Source: Escherichia ruysiae
Lineage (GTDB): Bacteria > Pseudomonadota > Gammaproteobacteria > Enterobacterales > Enterobacteriaceae
Length of the DNA stretch: 64,000 bases
Strand: one strand, 5' to 3'
NCBI RefSeq assembly: GCF_902498915.1
Contig: NZ_CABVLQ010000001.1
Position numbers and translations under genes: made by a program. The first letter of the stretch is position 1. Each line of letters begins with the position of its first letter. Shown piece by piece: positions 63,339 to 64,000 of the stretch. Below the pieces are notes generated by a model that did not search any database, was not told where the DNA came from, and saw only the letters and a list, made by a program, of their open reading frames with translations.

Positions 63339-64000
63339 CAGATGATTTCCAGTTTTGCCCGCAGACATCCCGCGCTTTGCATTGATTGCAGTATGGACAT
63401 CAGATCCATCGGCGTAGCGCCCAGCGCATTGAGCGCGCGCACCACGTTATTGAGGCTGGCACTAGAACGTACGCTTTGCAGCGAACCGCCGCTCTGGCGT
63501 AAGTCGATCTGGGTTTGTGGCGTGACAACGGTCTGCCCGCCACCAAACGGTGTGTCTGGTTGACTCACGTTAACCTGACGATTTACCGTAACCGAGAGAT
63601 TCCCCTGTGCTACCGCGCAACTGTCCAGCGTCACTTCACGATTCATCACCACTGAACCAGTACGCGAGTTAATAATCACTTTGGCGTCCTGCGGGATGAC
63701 ATTAACCTGCATATTCTGGATATCAGCAAGGAAACGCACCTGGGAACTGTTGCCACTCGGCACGCGTACCTGAATAGTCCGCGCATCTAACGCCGTCGCG
63801 TTACCGTATCCACGTGTGCGGTTGATGGTATCGGCAATTTCCTGCGCCATGGTGAAATCTTCCTCATTTAGCTGCAAATTGAGGGTATTGCCAGCGCCAA
63901 ACTGGCTGGGCAATTCGCGCTCAATAATCGCACCATTAGTGATCCGTCCGCCGTTCAGTTGGTTAACCTGGACACTGCTGCCTCCCGCCGATGCGCCCGC
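63338..64000 (-). CDS. flgI: flagellar P-ring protein FlgI, C-terminal part
   Basis: Partial: about 220 codons, with the 5' end beyond the window. The frame is open to the edge and begins inside GASAGGSSVQVNQLNGGRIT, upstream of ELPSQFGAGNTLNLQ. FlgI is exported by Sec and polymerises in the peptidoglycan layer around the rod. The C-terminus (LQSMQSAGCLRAKLEII) is standard. The stop overlaps flgJ by one base (TGATG). Confidence 0.96.
   Translation of the reverse strand, partial: AGASAGGSSVQVNQLNGGRITNGAIIERELPSQFGAGNTLNLQLNEEDFTMAQEIADTINRTRGYGNATALDARTIQVRVPSGNSSQVRFLADIQNMQVNVIPQDAKVIINSRTGSVVMNREVTLDSCAVAQGNLSVTVNRQVNVSQPDTPFGGGQTVVTPQTQIDLRQSGGSLQSVRSSASLNNVVRALNALGATPMDLMSILQSMQSAGCLRAKLEII

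Overview
The window is a stretch of enterobacterial core chromosome. Almost every protein matches, in order and length, the Escherichia coli K-12 region from icd to flgI as I remember it (written here in the orientation icd -> flg). Several proteins (ThiK, PabC, YcfL, MnmA, FhuE and others) carry enough substitutions relative to remembered K-12 sequences that this is a non-K-12 lineage of E. coli or a very close Escherichia relative. No tRNA, rRNA, IS element, integrase or CRISPR array was seen. All comparisons with K-12 are from memory, not from a search.

Layout. (1) 1-8058: start of icd (minus), then rluE-nudJ-mnmA-hflD-purB, phoPQ and roxA, all plus. (2) 8107-14898: pepT (minus), the spermidine/putrescine importer potABCD and ymfA (plus), then cobB (minus). 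The gene ycfZ, which I expect between ymfA and cobB, is absent except for a 13-codon remnant next to a BIME repeat. (3) 14914-25005: nagK and the lipoprotein-release genes lolCDE (minus), then ycfT, mfd and ldtC (plus). (4) 25086-32550: bhsA/comR, ycfJ, ndh and the run hinT-ycfL-lpoB-thiK-nagZ-ycfP, mixing envelope maintenance, respiration and cell-wall recycling. (5) 32884-41133: fhuE (plus), ptsG (minus) and ycfH-holB-tmk-mltG-pabC (minus). (6) 41134-47517: an accessory chaperone-usher fimbrial cluster (plus). (7) 47535-53923: the fatty-acid/phospholipid cluster yceD-rpmF-plsX-fabHDG-acpP-fabF (minus). (8) 54122-64000: yceF, rluC, rne with its long autoregulatory leader, and flagellar genes flgL, flgK, flgJ and the 3' part of flgI.

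The most interesting region is 41134-47517. A six-gene fimbrial operon (major pilin, periplasmic chaperone, FimD-type usher, two-domain tip adhesin, two minor pilins) sits between fabF and pabC, which are neighbours in one operon in K-12. It is divergent from pabC, convergent with fabF, and carries no regulator or mobility gene. The first ~118 codons of pabC, on the side facing the insertion, look strongly diverged while the rest is nearly K-12-like. This suggests the operon entered by homologous recombination, with the crossover inside pabC. The adhesin has no cysteine in its N-terminal receptor-binding half, and I do not recognise its family.

Regulatory sites readable by eye include a PhoP box before phoP, an FNR palindrome before ndh, Mlc and CRP operators and the SgrS pairing region before ptsG, and the rne promoter with its 361-nt leader. 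Several intrinsic terminators and six REP/BIME elements are also visible.
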